DNA of 64,000 nt, taken from positions 1 through 64,000 of the forward strand of contig DASUWY010000076.1 of assembly GCA_036378175.1 (NCBI GenBank), read 5' to 3'. Each line of letters starts with the position of its first letter. Positions within the stretch are counted from its first letter, which is position 1. Below, piece after piece: positions 19,177 to 26,530 of this stretch. The notes below the pieces were generated by a model that worked only from the letters and a program-made list of their open reading frames with translations, was not told the DNA's origin and did no database searches. The stretch is from Thermoleophilaceae bacterium (GTDB lineage Bacteria > Actinomycetota > Thermoleophilia > Solirubrobacterales > Thermoleophilaceae). Both the position numbers and the translations under genes were made by a program.

Positions 19177-19249
19177 AGCCGGAGACAGGACTCGAACCTG
19201 CGACCCTCGCTTTACAAGAGCGACGCTCTACCAACTGAGCTACTCCGGC
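19177..19249 (-). tRNA. tRNA-Thr (TGT anticodon)
   Basis: Read on the minus strand, the cloverleaf is complete: acceptor stem GCCGGAG/CTCCGGC, D arm with AGTTGGTA, anticodon stem TCGCT/AGCGA around loop CTTGTAA (anticodon TGT), a 5-base variable loop and T arm GCAGG-TTCGAGT-CCTGT. The discriminator base is T. The CCA end is not encoded. There is no integrase or attachment-site duplication beside it. Confidence 0.97.
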
Positions 19250-19277
19250 CTGCGCAGCCCAGTCTAGGCGGAGACAG

Positions 19278-19799
19278 CTAGGCCGCGGTGGTGGCGGCGT
19301 GCTCGATGTTGCCGTGCCCGTTGGAGGACACGGGAACGAACGGAGGCTCCGCCTCGCGGCTGCGGTTGAGCCGCTGCTCCACCACACCGAGCACCGCGCC
19401 GAACAGGGCGTGCCGCCAGGTGGCCTGCGCGAGCGCGCGCGGGTTCCCAGACAGCTTTGGAAGGTCGCGCTTGGCCGGATGGTGGTTCTCCGCCAGGTCG
19501 ATGAGCGGCCAGCTGGCGAAGTTCTCCGCGAGCGCCGCGGTGATCGCGCGCACCACCGGCGGGCCGAACAGGAACGGCCGCAGCTGGGCGTACAGCGCCC
19601 CGAACACCGCGCCCGTGCCCACGTGCATGGCCATTCCGACCGCGCGCCACTCCGATCCGCGCGTGACCGCCTTGCCGAGCAGCTCCACGTCCGAGTAGTC
19701 CACTCCGAAAACCCGCTTGTCGAGAGGCTGCTGTGCGGCCCACACCGCGGCGCCCAGCCCGCCGGCGATCGCTCCGTTGAGACTGCGGCTCGCTGTCAT
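19278..19799 (-). CDS. Conserved membrane-associated protein, unknown function
   Basis: The 173-residue protein begins with a Gly/Ala-rich segment (NGAIAGGLGAAVWAAQ) and has further hydrophobic stretches near residues 55–75 (VGMAMHVGTGAVFGALYAQL) and 130–145. It looks like a small integral membrane protein and is not assigned to a named family here. ATG 19799 is chosen because TAGGCT stands 7 bases before it, a leaderless-type signal; the open frame upstream is antisense to plsC–gpsA. It is divergent from that gene. Confidence 0.72.
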   Translation of the reverse strand: MTASRSLNGAIAGGLGAAVWAAQQPLDKRVFGVDYSDVELLGKAVTRGSEWRAVGMAMHVGTGAVFGALYAQLRPFLFGPPVVRAITAALAENFASWPLIDLAENHHPAKRDLPKLSGNPRALAQATWRHALFGAVLGVVEQRLNRSREAEPPFVPVSSNGHGNIEHAATTAA

Positions 19800-19834
19800 T
19801 GCAAGCAGCCTACCCAGAGCCGGCCCGGATGTGT

Positions 19835-19847
19835 AACAAGCGTTGTT
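19835..19847. promoter_or_regulatory. Inverted repeat in a divergent promoter region
   Basis: AACAA-GCG-TTGTT lies between the divergent membrane-protein gene and the plsC–gpsA gene. It is a short operator-like palindrome in the only intergenic space for both promoters. Confidence 0.35.
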
Positions 19848-19865
19848 CCGGTGAGTACTTCCAAC

Positions 19866-21560
19866 ATGCCGTCCAGGGCTCCGGCGCGGGATCTCGCGAT
19901 CTATCACGACCGCACGCGTAGGCGTGGCGTGAACCCGCTCGTGTACTGGATCGTCCGCGGCGTGCTCCAGCCGCTGATGCTCATCTACTTCCGGCTCACC
20001 CGCATGGGCCGCGACCACGTGCCGAAGGAGGGCGGCGTCCTGCTCGCGCCGAACCACCGCAGCTTCCTCGATCCCTTCGTGATCGGCATCTGCGTGAGCC
20101 GGCCGGCCTACTTCATGGCGAAGCAGGAGCTGTTCCAGAACCGGCTGCAGGCTTGGCTCCTCAACTGCCTTGGGGCTTTCCCGGTGCGGCGCGGCGAGGC
20201 CGACGAGGAGGCGATGCAGACGGCGCGGATGCTGCTCGAGCGCGGCGAGACCGTGCTCGTGTTCCCTGAGGGCACGCGCATCCGCAAGGGCTCGCTCGGC
20301 AAGCCCAAGCGCGGGGTGGGCCGCCTCGCGCTCGAGACCGGCGTGCCGGTCGTGCCCATCGCCGTGATCGGCACCGAGAACACGCGCCGCGGCTGGAAGA
20401 TCCGGCCCGCGAAGGTGAAGGTGCGCCTGGGCCGCCCGCTCACCTTCCCGCGCGTGGACCATCCCTCGCCGCGTCTGGCCGCCGAGGTGACCGAGCGCAT
20501 CTGGCCCTGCGTGGAGCTCCAGTGGGAGTGGCTAGGCGGACTGCCGCCGATGCGCAAGGCGGCGATCGTGGGCGCCGGCTCGATGGGCACCGCGATCGCG
20601 ACCCTTCTTGCGCGCGCCGGCATCGAGGTGCAGCTCGGCTGCCGCACGCAGGCCACCGCCGAACGCATTCAGGAGCAGCGCGAGAACGAGCGCCTGCCCG
20701 GCGTGGAGCTTCCCGACGAGGTGAAGGTCTCCACCGTCGCGGCCATCGAGTTCGGCGGCGTGGACCTCGTGTGCTTCGCGGTGCCGTCGCGTGATCTGCC
20801 CGCTGCCGTGGCCCAGGTTGGGGCGAAGGTGGGACAGCGCAGCGCCGTGCTCGTGCTCTCGAAGGGCCTCGTCCCGCCGCTCGGCCTCACGCCCACCAGC
20901 TACGTCGCGGAGCGGATCCCCGCACGTGCTGTGGGAACGCTGGGCGGGCCCGCCCACGCGGCCGAGGCCGTGCGTCACGGCGCGTCGGTGGTGCTCGCGT
21001 CGAGCGACGCGAACTTCCGCGCGCAGCTCTCGAAGATCCTGCAGGACGCCGGACTCGACGTGGAGACCACGGACGACGTGGCCGGTGCCGAGCTCGCGGC
21101 TTGCGCGAAGAACGCGGCCACGCTCGCGGCGGCCGCGGCCGCCACCAGCGGCATGAACGCGGCGGGCGCCGCCGCCTCGCGCGTGTTCGCCGAGATGCAC
21201 AGGCTGGCGCTTCACTCCGGTGGCCGCACCGAGACCTTCATGGGCCTGGCCGGCACCGGCGATCTCGTGGGCACCACGCTCGCGGATCACAGCCGCAACC
21301 GGCGCGCCGGCGAGCTGCTCGGCCGCGGCATGCCGGCCGACCAGATCGCCGCGATGCTGGAGGGCACCCCGGAGAGCCTCGACGCTGTGCCGCTGCTCGT
21401 CCGCGCATTCGAGGAGGCGGGCCTGGAGGCGCCCGCGACCAACGATCTCGGTGCGCTGATCGACGGCCGCCTCGATGCCGAGGAGTGGGTTGCGAGCGTG
21501 AGGGCTCGCAAGGCCGGGGGACGCTGGCGCGAGCGCGCCACCGCTGGCTCGCGAGGGTAG
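19866..21560 (+). CDS. PlsC–GpsA fusion: lysophosphatidate acyltransferase plus glycerol-3-phosphate dehydrogenase
   Basis: One 564-residue frame joins two phospholipid enzymes. Residues 1–225 are a PlsC-type acyltransferase with a membrane-associated N-terminus, NHRSFLD (H64, D69) and FPEGTR at 133–138. From M229, MRKAAIVGAGSMG starts a complete NAD(P)-dependent glycerol-3-phosphate dehydrogenase: Rossmann loop GAGSMG 236–241, VLSKGL, GGPAHAAE, the AACAKNAATLAA active-site segment and the C-terminal helical domain. There is no stop or ribosome site between the parts. GpsA makes glycerol 3-phosphate and PlsC adds the second acyl chain; PlsB/PlsY acts between them. ATG 19866 is used, but GTG 19851 is also in frame. 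Confidence 0.9.
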   Translation: MPSRAPARDLAIYHDRTRRRGVNPLVYWIVRGVLQPLMLIYFRLTRMGRDHVPKEGGVLLAPNHRSFLDPFVIGICVSRPAYFMAKQELFQNRLQAWLLNCLGAFPVRRGEADEEAMQTARMLLERGETVLVFPEGTRIRKGSLGKPKRGVGRLALETGVPVVPIAVIGTENTRRGWKIRPAKVKVRLGRPLTFPRVDHPSPRLAAEVTERIWPCVELQWEWLGGLPPMRKAAIVGAGSMGTAIATLLARAGIEVQLGCRTQATAERIQEQRENERLPGVELPDEVKVSTVAAIEFGGVDLVCFAVPSRDLPAAVAQVGAKVGQRSAVLVLSKGLVPPLGLTPTSYVAERIPARAVGTLGGPAHAAEAVRHGASVVLASSDANFRAQLSKILQDAGLDVETTDDVAGAELAACAKNAATLAAAAAATSGMNAAGAAASRVFAEMHRLALHSGGRTETFMGLAGTGDLVGTTLADHSRNRRAGELLGRGMPADQIAAMLEGTPESLDAVPLLVRAFEEAGLEAPATNDLGALIDGRLDAEEWVASVRARKAGGRWRERATAGSRG

Positions 21561-21563
21561 TCT
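21558..21563 (+). promoter_or_regulatory. -10 box for a leaderless ECF sigma gene
   Basis: TAGTCT begins in the stop codon of the plsC–gpsA gene and ends 6 bases before the GTG start of the ECF sigma gene. No Shine-Dalgarno sequence is present. Confidence 0.45.
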
Positions 21564-21569
21564 CCGTGC

Positions 21570-22106
21570 GTGGCCGGGCTCGCGGACAAGGCAGCCCTCG
21601 ACCGCGAGTTCGAGGAGCTCTACAGGGCACACCTGCGGGACGTGTACAGCTACGCGTACTACCGCGTCGGCAACCATCACGACGCCGAGGACCTCACCGA
21701 GCAAACCTTCCTTCAGGCCTACCGCCATTTCGAGCGGGCGCAGCGCGAGTCACAGGGGAGGCCGCTGCGGCCGTGGCTCATCCGCATCGCCCACAACCTC
21801 GCCGCGAACTACTACCGGGACCGCTCGCGCAAGCCGCAGACTCAGCTCGAGGACGCCGCCGTGGTGTCCGAGCCGCACCCCACGGCAGAGCTCGTGGAGC
21901 AGCGCGAGGAGCTGGAGGAGGTGCTCGCGGGCGTGGCGAATCTTCCCGATGACCGTCGCGAGGCTCTGATCATGAGGTTCGCTCTCGACATGGACAACCG
22001 CGAAATCGCCCGCGCCCTGGGGCGCACCGAAGGCGCGACCAAGGTGCTCATACATCGAGCGATCAGGCAATTGGAGGAGAGCCTGAAGGCAGAGGAGCCA
22101 GCTTGA
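21570..22106 (+). CDS. ECF-type RNA polymerase sigma factor
   Basis: The 178-residue factor has region 2 (LYRAHLRDVYSYAYYRVGNHHDAEDLTEQTFLQAYRHF, read in segments) and region 4 (LPDDRREALIMRFALDMDNREIARALGRTEGATKVLIHRAIRQL). There is no extra domain. The GTG start is supported by a TAGTCT box 6 bases upstream. The stop overlaps the next gene by 4 bases (TTGA), which makes that small membrane protein its likely regulator. Confidence 0.92.
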   Translation: MAGLADKAALDREFEELYRAHLRDVYSYAYYRVGNHHDAEDLTEQTFLQAYRHFERAQRESQGRPLRPWLIRIAHNLAANYYRDRSRKPQTQLEDAAVVSEPHPTAELVEQREELEEVLAGVANLPDDRREALIMRFALDMDNREIARALGRTEGATKVLIHRAIRQLEESLKAEEPA

Positions 22107-22429
22107 CCGACGTCGAACGCCTACTCCGTTCCGCGCTCGTGCCAGTCGAGCCGCCGGTGTCGCTCGTCGACCGCCTCGAGGTGCGGTTGAGCGAGACGGT
22201 GGACATCGCGGCCGAGGAGCTGGCCGACTGGGAGCTGAGCGCGATGCGCGACCCGCGCAACTGGGTTCCCACGGTCGCGGCCGGCGCCGTGCTCGCGGCC
22301 GCCGGCGGCACGCTCGTGCTCGTGCGCGCGCGGCAGCAGCAGAAGAAGCGGCATGCGGGTGTGCTGAAGGCGCTCGAGCAGAGCGTCGAGGACGTGTCGT
22401 CGGACATCCGCAAGCGGCTCGGGCGCTAG
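22103..22429 (+). CDS. Small membrane protein, candidate anti-sigma factor
   Basis: The 108-residue protein has a hydrophilic N-terminal half (residues 1–55, EDRLEV-like acidic and basic helices), one membrane helix near 57–74 (VPTVAAGAVLAAAGGTLVLV) and a basic C-terminal helix. There is no zinc-binding HxxxCxxC motif. Its TTG start overlaps the ECF sigma stop by 4 bases, the usual arrangement for sigma/anti-sigma pairs. The anti-sigma role is inferred from context and layout only. Confidence 0.65.
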   Translation: MTDVERLLRSALVPVEPPVSLVDRLEVRLSETVDIAAEELADWELSAMRDPRNWVPTVAAGAVLAAAGGTLVLVRARQQQKKRHAGVLKALEQSVEDVSSDIRKRLGR

Positions 22430-22457
22430 CGGCCCTTCGTCCGACGGAATTTGCTTG

Positions 22458-22504
22458 AAGGTTCCTGTCTTGACCCCGTATATGGGGGCTGAGTCAGGAA
22501 CCTT
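22458..22504. terminator. Nested hairpin between convergent genes
   Basis: AAGGTTCCTG (22458–22467) pairs with CAGGAACCTT (22495–22504), and inside it CCCC-GTATAT-GGGG (22474–22487) forms a second stem. The right arm covers the stop codon of the minus-strand aminotransferase gene. Because it lies between two convergent genes, it probably ends both transcripts. There is no long T-tract. Confidence 0.65.
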
Positions 22505-23648
22505 TGCCCGCAGCGCGCTCCACTGCGTCGAGCAGGCGCTGCACGTCGTCCTCGTCGTTGTAGTGGACGATGCCGGCGCGCACGGCGCCGTCGGGCTCGA
22601 GGCCGAGCAGGGTGGACAGCTCGAAGGCGTAGTAGTTGCCGTGCCACACGGCCACGCGCTCGGCGGCAAGCGCGGCTGCCACCTCGCGCGGAGTCCGGCC
22701 CGCCACGGTGAACATGAGCGTGGGCACCCGATCGCGCGCCGCGCCGTACACCGTCACGCCGTCGATCGCGGCGAGCCCGTCGCGCATGCGCTCGAACAGC
22801 GGCTCCTCATAGGCGCGGATCGCCTCGAGGCCGGTGTCCTCGAGGTAGCGCGCCGCGGCGATCATGCCCGCCATCAGCTCAAACGGCGGCGTGCCCGTCT
22901 CCCAGCGCCACGGGTCGATGGACGGCGCAGGGCGCAGCCTGTCGGGCGCGAGCTCGGCCAGCACCTCCGGCCGCACCCAGAGGAGCGACTGGTGCGGGCC
23001 GAACCACTTGTAAGCCGAGCACACGAGAGCGTCGCACCCGAGCGCGCCGGCGTCGAGCCTGCGGTGCGGCGCCGCGTGCACCGCGTCCACGTACACCCGC
23101 GCCCCGGCGGAGCGCGCGGCCGCCGCTATGCGGTCGAGCTCGGGCACGGTGCCCACCGCATTGCTCGCGGCGGTGACCGCCACCCAGCGCGTGCGTTCCG
23201 ACAGCACCGCCTCAATCGCGGACGCCGGGAGCTCCAGCGTGTGGGGATCCGGCGCGGCGAAGCGCACGGTCGCGCCCGAGCGTTCGGCGGCGATCAGCCA
23301 GGGCGCAACGTTGCCGTCGTGGTCGAGCTGCGTGCATACCAACTCGTCGCCCGGCGAGAGTGAGCGCCCCACCGCGGCCGCGAACGAGAAGGTGAGCGTG
23401 GTCATGCTCGGCCCCAGCACGAGGCTGTCGGGCTCCCCGCCGACGAAGCGCGCTGCGGCGGCGCGCGCCTCGGCCACGAGAGCGTCGGTGCGCTCGCCCG
23501 CCTCGAAGGCGCCGCCCTGGTTCGCCACCGCGCCGGACCGCATGAAGTCGGCTACCGCGTCGATCGCGGAATCCACCGGCTGGGCACCGGCGGGGGCGTC
23601 GAAGCGTGCCCAGCCGTCCAACAGGCCCGGGAAGCGCTCGCGGTTCAA
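22494..23648 (-). CDS. Cysteine desulfurase-like aminotransferase class V protein
   Basis: The 384-residue PLP-dependent fold-type I protein resembles the cysteine-desulfurase-like TIGR01976 group. It shows FPGLLDGWARFDAPAGAQ at the N-terminus, the cofactor segment AVHAAPHRR, the Schiff-base Lys in CSAYKWFGPHQSLLW near residue 219, and WRWETGTPPFELMAGM. No clear active-site Cys loop of SufS or IscS is seen, so sulfur transfer is uncertain; it may be a lyase or aminotransferase. The TTG start is set by the family N-terminus and overlaps the upstream DUF4383 stop by 4 bases. Confidence 0.85.
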   Translation of the reverse strand: MNRERFPGLLDGWARFDAPAGAQPVDSAIDAVADFMRSGAVANQGGAFEAGERTDALVAEARAAAARFVGGEPDSLVLGPSMTTLTFSFAAAVGRSLSPGDELVCTQLDHDGNVAPWLIAAERSGATVRFAAPDPHTLELPASAIEAVLSERTRWVAVTAASNAVGTVPELDRIAAAARSAGARVYVDAVHAAPHRRLDAGALGCDALVCSAYKWFGPHQSLLWVRPEVLAELAPDRLRPAPSIDPWRWETGTPPFELMAGMIAAARYLEDTGLEAIRAYEEPLFERMRDGLAAIDGVTVYGAARDRVPTLMFTVAGRTPREVAAALAAERVAVWHGNYYAFELSTLLGLEPDGAVRAGIVHYNDEDDVQRLLDAVERAAGKGS

Positions 23649-24124
23649 GTGGCCGTCCGCAGAGTGGTGGGTGCCGGCTCTGGCGACGTGATCACCGCAG
23701 CGATGACGGCGGCCACACCGAGCACCAGCCGCGCCCAGTTGTTGGCGGCATTCACCGGGATGATGCTGAGGATCGACTGCCCGGAGCCGAGGACGAATCC
23801 CCATATGGCGAGCGCGATGAGGAGAAGCCCGGCGCCGTATCCGTACGCGCGCGCGCCCGACCAGGAGGATGCGACGGCGAGCCCCCAGATCCCGAGCGCG
23901 ATGTTCAGCGTGTTGCTCCAGCCGTTCACGCTGAAGATGCCGAACATCTCGTCGTGGACGCGCTCGTTGCTCGTGAAGGTGCCGTTGTAGAAGAAGCCGA
24001 CCACGCCTGCGGCCACGAGCAGTACGCCGAGCAGCAGCGCGCAGTTCTCGGCGGGTGAGCGTTGTTGCAAATGGGGCCTCTGATCCGTAAGCGTTGCTGG
24101 TGCGTATGCAGCTTCGTGGGCCAC
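23645..24124 (-). CDS. DUF4383 family membrane protein
   Basis: The 159-residue protein has four predicted membrane helices: residues 27–47 (NCALLLGVLLVAAGVVGFFY), 72–92, 98–117 and 128–148. The order SPAENCALLLG…NTLNIALGIWGL fits DUF4383, common in actinobacteria and of unknown function. GTG 24124 is the start. It is divergent from an ECF sigma gene, with only 17 bases between the start codons. Confidence 0.85.
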   Translation of the reverse strand: MAHEAAYAPATLTDQRPHLQQRSPAENCALLLGVLLVAAGVVGFFYNGTFTSNERVHDEMFGIFSVNGWSNTLNIALGIWGLAVASSWSGARAYGYGAGLLLIALAIWGFVLGSGQSILSIIPVNAANNWARLVLGVAAVIAAVITSPEPAPTTLRTAT

Positions 24125-24141
24125 TCTAATCGCGTGATGCC

Positions 24142-24717
24142 TTGAAGCAGACAGCCGACCTCACCCGCCTCGCCGACGAGGAGCTGATGCACGTCGCGCA
24201 GGGTGGTGACCCGCGCGCGTTCGAGGTGCTGTACGACCGGCACGGCGGCGCGGCGTTCTCGCTCGCCTACCGGATGGTGGGCACACGCGCGGTGGCGGAG
24301 GACATCGTGCAGGAGTCGTTCCTCGCTATCTGGCGCAGCAAGGTGCGCTACGAGCGCGACCGTGGGAGCGTGCGCGCGTGGGTGCTCGGGATCGTCCACC
24401 ACCGGACGATCGACGCGCTCAGGCGCAACCTCGTGCACGACCGCCGCCGGGCGAGCGCGGAGGGGATCGAGGAGCGGCAGCAGGCGCCGGAACTGACCGA
24501 CGTGGAGGCGGTCCGGCGGGAGGAGGCCAGGGAGGTGAGGGCGGCGCTTTCCACGCTGCCCGGAGAGCAATCGCGCGTGATCGAGCTGGCCTATTACGGC
24601 GGCTTCACCCACACGCAGATAGCCGAGATGCTGGGCGAGCCGGTGGGAACCGTGAAGGGCAGGATGCGCCTGGGGCTCGCGAAGATGCGGAGGCAGATGA
24701 CGGGAGAGGTGGCATGA
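24142..24717 (+). CDS. ECF sigma factor with RskA-type partner (SigK/SigL-like)
   Basis: The 191-residue factor contains region 2 (FEVLYDRHGGAAFSLAYRMVGTRAVAEDIVQESFLAIW, in segments) and region 4 (LPGEQSRVIELAYYGGFTHTQIAEMLGEPVGTVKGRMRLGLAKMRR). It resembles SigK/SigL-type factors paired with RskA anti-sigma factors, and its stop overlaps that gene by 4 bases (ATGA). The start is TTG 24142 (LKQTADLTRLADEELM). A TCTAAT box at 24125–24130 lies 11 bases before it. Confidence 0.93.
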   Translation: MKQTADLTRLADEELMHVAQGGDPRAFEVLYDRHGGAAFSLAYRMVGTRAVAEDIVQESFLAIWRSKVRYERDRGSVRAWVLGIVHHRTIDALRRNLVHDRRRASAEGIEERQQAPELTDVEAVRREEAREVRAALSTLPGEQSRVIELAYYGGFTHTQIAEMLGEPVGTVKGRMRLGLAKMRRQMTGEVA

Positions 24718-25412
24718 GCAGGGATCACCAGCAGTACGAGGAGAACGTGGGGGCCTACCTCCTGGGCGCGCTGCCCGAGCTCGAGTCGGAGGTGTTCGAG
24801 CGCCACCTGGAGGTGTGCCCGGACTGCCGGGGAGAGCTCGACGAGCTGCGCGTGGCGTCGGACGCCCTGTCGCGGGCGGTCGAGCCCGTGCAGCCACCGC
24901 CCGAGCTCAAGGCATCGCTGATGAAGATCGTGTGGGCGGAGTCCGCCACCCGCGAGGCGGCGAAACCGAAGCGCCACTGGTCTCTACCGAGGCTGAGCCC
25001 GGCTTTCGCCGCCGCGGCCGCGGCGTGCGTTCTCGCGATCGGCGTGGGCATCGGCGTGGCGATATCGCAGCTCGGGGGCAGCGGGACGAAGACGATCAGT
25101 GCTCTCGTGGACCACTCGCGCGCGCCTTCGGGCGCCGCCACTCTCCGCCTGCCCGCCAGCCGCAAGGACGCGCTCCTCACGGTTCAGGGGCTGCCGAGCC
25201 CCGGCGCCGGGAAGGTCTACGAGGTGTGGGTGCAGCGCGGCGGCGCCATGGAGCCGGCCGGCTCGCTGTTCTCGGTCGGCAGTGGCGGCAGCGGCTCCGC
25301 GGCGATCCCCGGCTCCCTGAAGGACGTGCAGGCCGTGGCAGTCACGGCCGAGCGCGACGGCGGCGCGCTGAAGCCCACGCAGACGCCCGTTCTGACCGTC
25401 AAGCTTTCCTAG
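24714..25412 (+). CDS. Anti-sigma factor, RskA family
   Basis: The 232-residue membrane protein has an N-terminal anti-sigma domain with the zinc-binding HLEVCPDC motif near residues 33–40, a linker, one membrane helix near residues 98–120 (FAAAAAACVLAIGVGIGVAI) and an external RskA domain ending with the family's beta-sandwich segments (KVYEVWVQRGGAMEPAGSLF, VAVTAERDGG…PTQTPVL). It should hold the ECF factor at the membrane until cleaved by regulated proteolysis. A rhomboid protease gene follows, but known RskA cleavage uses Rip1, so a link is speculative. Confidence 0.93.
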   Translation: MSRDHQQYEENVGAYLLGALPELESEVFERHLEVCPDCRGELDELRVASDALSRAVEPVQPPPELKASLMKIVWAESATREAAKPKRHWSLPRLSPAFAAAAAACVLAIGVGIGVAISQLGGSGTKTISALVDHSRAPSGAATLRLPASRKDALLTVQGLPSPGAGKVYEVWVQRGGAMEPAGSLFSVGSGGSGSAAIPGSLKDVQAVAVTAERDGGALKPTQTPVLTVKLS

Positions 25413-25433
25413 CGCGCCACTATCGTCTCCCCC

Positions 25434-26243
25434 GTGGAGACCTGCTATCGCCATCCCAGCCGTGAGACGGGGGTGGCGTGTTCCAATTGCGGACGGCCGA
25501 TCTGCCCGGAGTGCATGACCCCGACGCCGGTGGGCATGCGCTGTCCCGAGTGCGCGCGCCAGCGGACGAAGGTCGTCCGCGCGCGGAGCATGTACGGCCG
25601 GCCGAACGTCACGTACGCGCTGATCGCAATCAACGTGGTGGCCTTCCTGGCCGAGCTTGTGAGCGGAGTGAGCGCGGCCGGCAACAGCTTCGGCGGCAGC
25701 AAGATCATCCTCCACGGCGCGCTGTTCGGCCCGAAGGTCGCCGACGGTGAGTACTACCGCATCCTCACCTCCGGCTTCCTCCACTTCAACCTCTGGCACA
25801 TCGCGTTCAACATGTACGCGCTCTACATCCTGGGCACGATGCTCGAGCCGGCCATCGGGAGCTTCCGCTTCGCGCTCATCTATTTCGTGGGACTCCTCGC
25901 GGGGTCGTTCGGAGCGCTCATCGTCACTCCTGACAGCTTCACCGTGGGTGCGTCCGCGGCCGTGTTCGGGCTCTTCGGCGCCGCGATCGTGGAGATGCGG
26001 GCGCGAGGCGTCGACGTGATGTCCACGGGCTTGCCGCTGTGGCTCGGGATCAACCTGATCTTCACCTTCGCCTTCAACGGCATCTCGATCGGGGGCCACA
26101 TCGGCGGCTTGATCGGGGGAACGCTCGCCGGAGTTGCGATCGGCGAGCTCGACAAGCGGCGCGACGTGCCGCGGATGGCAGGGCCCATCGCGGCGGTCGC
26201 GATCGGCGTGATCTCGGTGATCGGCGCGATCGCCGTCGCGTAG
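25434..26243 (+). CDS. Rhomboid family intramembrane serine protease with zinc-finger N-terminus
   Basis: The 269-residue protein begins with a B-box-like zinc finger (C4, H7, C16, C19 and further CxxC pairs to residue 40). Six membrane helices follow, with rhomboid signatures: HFNLWHIAFNMYAL near 117–130, the catalytic Ser in VGASAAVFG (S174) and the catalytic His in GGHIGGLIGG (H222). It cleaves membrane proteins within their helices; the substrate is unknown. The GTG start is preceded by TATCGT 7 bases upstream, suggesting a leaderless message. The stop codon is the first base triplet of a 290-bp inverted-repeat element. Confidence 0.94.
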   Translation: METCYRHPSRETGVACSNCGRPICPECMTPTPVGMRCPECARQRTKVVRARSMYGRPNVTYALIAINVVAFLAELVSGVSAAGNSFGGSKIILHGALFGPKVADGEYYRILTSGFLHFNLWHIAFNMYALYILGTMLEPAIGSFRFALIYFVGLLAGSFGALIVTPDSFTVGASAAVFGLFGAAIVEMRARGVDVMSTGLPLWLGINLIFTFAFNGISIGGHIGGLIGGTLAGVAIGELDKRRDVPRMAGPIAAVAIGVISVIGAIAVA

Positions 26244-26530
26244 CGCGCGCCCCGGTGTCGCTTACCGGGGGTGATTAGCCAGGCGTGGAGCGCCTGGGGC
26301 CAGCGTCTACGGCAGCGATAAACGGTCGCGGGGCCGAGAGCTATCCCATATAGCTGTTGCTGAACAACAGCAATATGGGATTGCTTGGGCCGACGACGAC
26401 GAGCGCGGCTGGGTATGGCCGGCTGCCAACTCGACCTGGGCTCCGAGGGCGCCGCCCTTATTGCGGTTGTAGACGCCGGGTAGGGTCGTCGTCGATAGTC
26501 ACCCGGTAAGCGACACCGGGGCCGGCGCTA
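26241..26530. repeat. 290-bp inverted-repeat element joining two convergent stop codons
   Basis: The arms begin at the TAG stop codons of the two convergent genes. Left 26241–26274 and right 26499–26530 (reverse complement) share TAGCGC, two mismatches, GCCCCGGTGTCGC, TTACCGGG and TGA, with a 2-base insertion. Inside, GCGTCTAC (26308–26315 region) pairs with GTAGACGC, CCAGGCG with CGCCTGG, and a central stem of ATCCCATAT plus GCTGTTG pairs with CAACAGC plus ATATGGGAT around CTGAA. The right half carries about 45 extra bases. It could be a bidirectional terminator, a small non-autonomous transposon or a structured RNA. Confidence 0.75.

Noticed and set aside
19177-19249. Integration site for a mobile element at tRNA-Thr
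   Set aside because: No integrase, no repeated tRNA end and no change in neighbouring gene types.
24137-24145. ATG 6 bases after a TCTAAT box as start of the ECF gene at 24142
   Set aside because: It reads Met-Pro-stop and is out of frame with the sigma factor.
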